Virus record (IMG/VR): IMGVR_UViG_3300032116_001642
Coordinates: 1 to 20,205 of that record
Reading direction: 5' to 3' (one strand)
Origin: a virus
Length of the DNA stretch: 20,205 bases
Shown: in pieces, positions 19,760-20,205 of the stretch
How positions within the stretch are numbered: the stretch's first letter is position 1
Layout of the letters: each line of letters starts with the position of its first letter
Program-made: the position numbers and the translations under genes
Notes under the pieces: model-generated
Seen by the model: the letters and a program-made list of their open reading frames with translations, nothing else
Databases searched by the model: none
What the model was told of the DNA's origin: nothing

Positions 19760-20205
19760 ATGGCTAACCAAACCGTCACCACAGCCGTCAATTATGATGA
19801 TGCCTCGATTTCCGGGCTGCTGAACGGCGAAACCATCACGATCAACTCCGGCGGATCGGTCACGATCAACAGCGACGTGCGCTGGGGTCAGAATGCCGCC
19901 GTTCTTGGGATCGTTGACGTAAACGAAGGGGAGCTTCGCATTAATGGCACCGAGACATGGTGGGTGCCGTTCTCGTCGGCCACCGGCACCGTGCCGGCGC
20001 TCGGCACGCAGGGCACCCTTGATGTCACGCGGGCAGGCACGGATGTCGGTGAGTTTCTTGGTATCTGGACGGCTCTCGGTACGGCTCCGCTGGCTGCTGG
20101 CGGCGCGATGCCCGCGACGGGCTGGATTAAGCTGCGCCGCCGCAGTGCCGCGCTGGCGACCGGCGATGTGCTGACCTTCACCGGCGGCGCGACCGCCACG
20201 CTGGC
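19760..20205 (+). CDS. Structural beta-rich protein, truncated at window edge
   Basis: ATG 19760 directly follows the holin-like TAA, with GGAAAG upstream; the frame is open to the window end (148 aa visible). The product (MANQTVTTAVNYDDASISGL, then ETITINSGGSVTINSDVRWG) is rich in Thr, Gly and beta-type alternation, typical of phage tail or baseplate-associated proteins. Another visible block is GIVDVNEGELRINGTETWWV. The C-terminus lies outside the window. Exact role is unassigned. Confidence 0.75.
   Translation, partial: MANQTVTTAVNYDDASISGLLNGETITINSGGSVTINSDVRWGQNAAVLGIVDVNEGELRINGTETWWVPFSSATGTVPALGTQGTLDVTRAGTDVGEFLGIWTALGTAPLAAGGAMPATGWIKLRRRSAALATGDVLTFTGGATATL

Noticed and set aside
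1-20205. Integrase, att site, tRNA or insertion sequence
   Set aside because: No recombinase motif, no cloverleaf and no terminal repeats were found; the element's ends lie outside the window.

Overview
The window is about 20 kb of a temperate tailed phage or prophage, siphovirus-like, with an HK97-type capsid. The host is probably an alphaproteobacterium. The reasons are high GC content, a GcrA-family regulator (4412-5140), a mini-protein ending in the alphaproteobacterial SSB-type tail DLDDEIPF (1167-1418), a beta-class adenine methyltransferase, and marked scarcity of GANTC, the CcrM site. No integrase, att site, tRNA or CRISPR array is visible, so the ends of the element lie outside the window.

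Left arm (1-3592, minus strand). This is a tightly packed early operon, mostly joined by 1-4 nt stop/start overlaps. In transcription order it holds an unknown 141-aa protein, a 55-aa two-helix membrane protein, an 81-aa protein with a C-terminal beta-clamp motif QLSLF, a Gp157-family protein, a RecT-like annealing protein, a mini-protein with an SSB tail, a ParB-fold DGQHR protein, two small single-helix membrane proteins, and the first codons of another gene.

Immunity region (3592-4321). The layout matches lambda. A repressor gene on the minus strand lies between two copies of a dyad operator (TGAACG-N5-CGTTCA). One copy overlaps a leftward promoter for the recombination operon. The other overlaps a rightward promoter for a YdaS/Cro-like gene whose mRNA is probably leaderless.

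Right early region (4314-10967, plus strand). It holds small genes, the GcrA-like protein, a RuvC-like resolvase, a C5 DNA methyltransferase, a prim-pol/helicase fusion, and a gene whose coding sequence carries ten helically spaced GGGACA/TGTCCC repeats, a candidate replication origin. A minus-strand pair (7257-7686), an unknown 71-aa protein and a helix-turn-helix protein with its own near-consensus promoter and palindromic operator, interrupts this operon.

Middle and late region (10998-20205, plus strand). A good sigma70-type promoter drives three small genes that end at a strong intrinsic terminator. The packaging and head genes follow: HNH endonuclease, ParB-methyltransferase fusion, TerS (P27), TerL, portal, prohead protease, major capsid protein, an unknown head-region protein, a holin-like membrane protein, and a structural gene cut by the window edge. 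Several genes reported here are very short (32, 41, 50 and 55 aa) and were read directly from the DNA. No stretch longer than about 300 bases lacks a gene.
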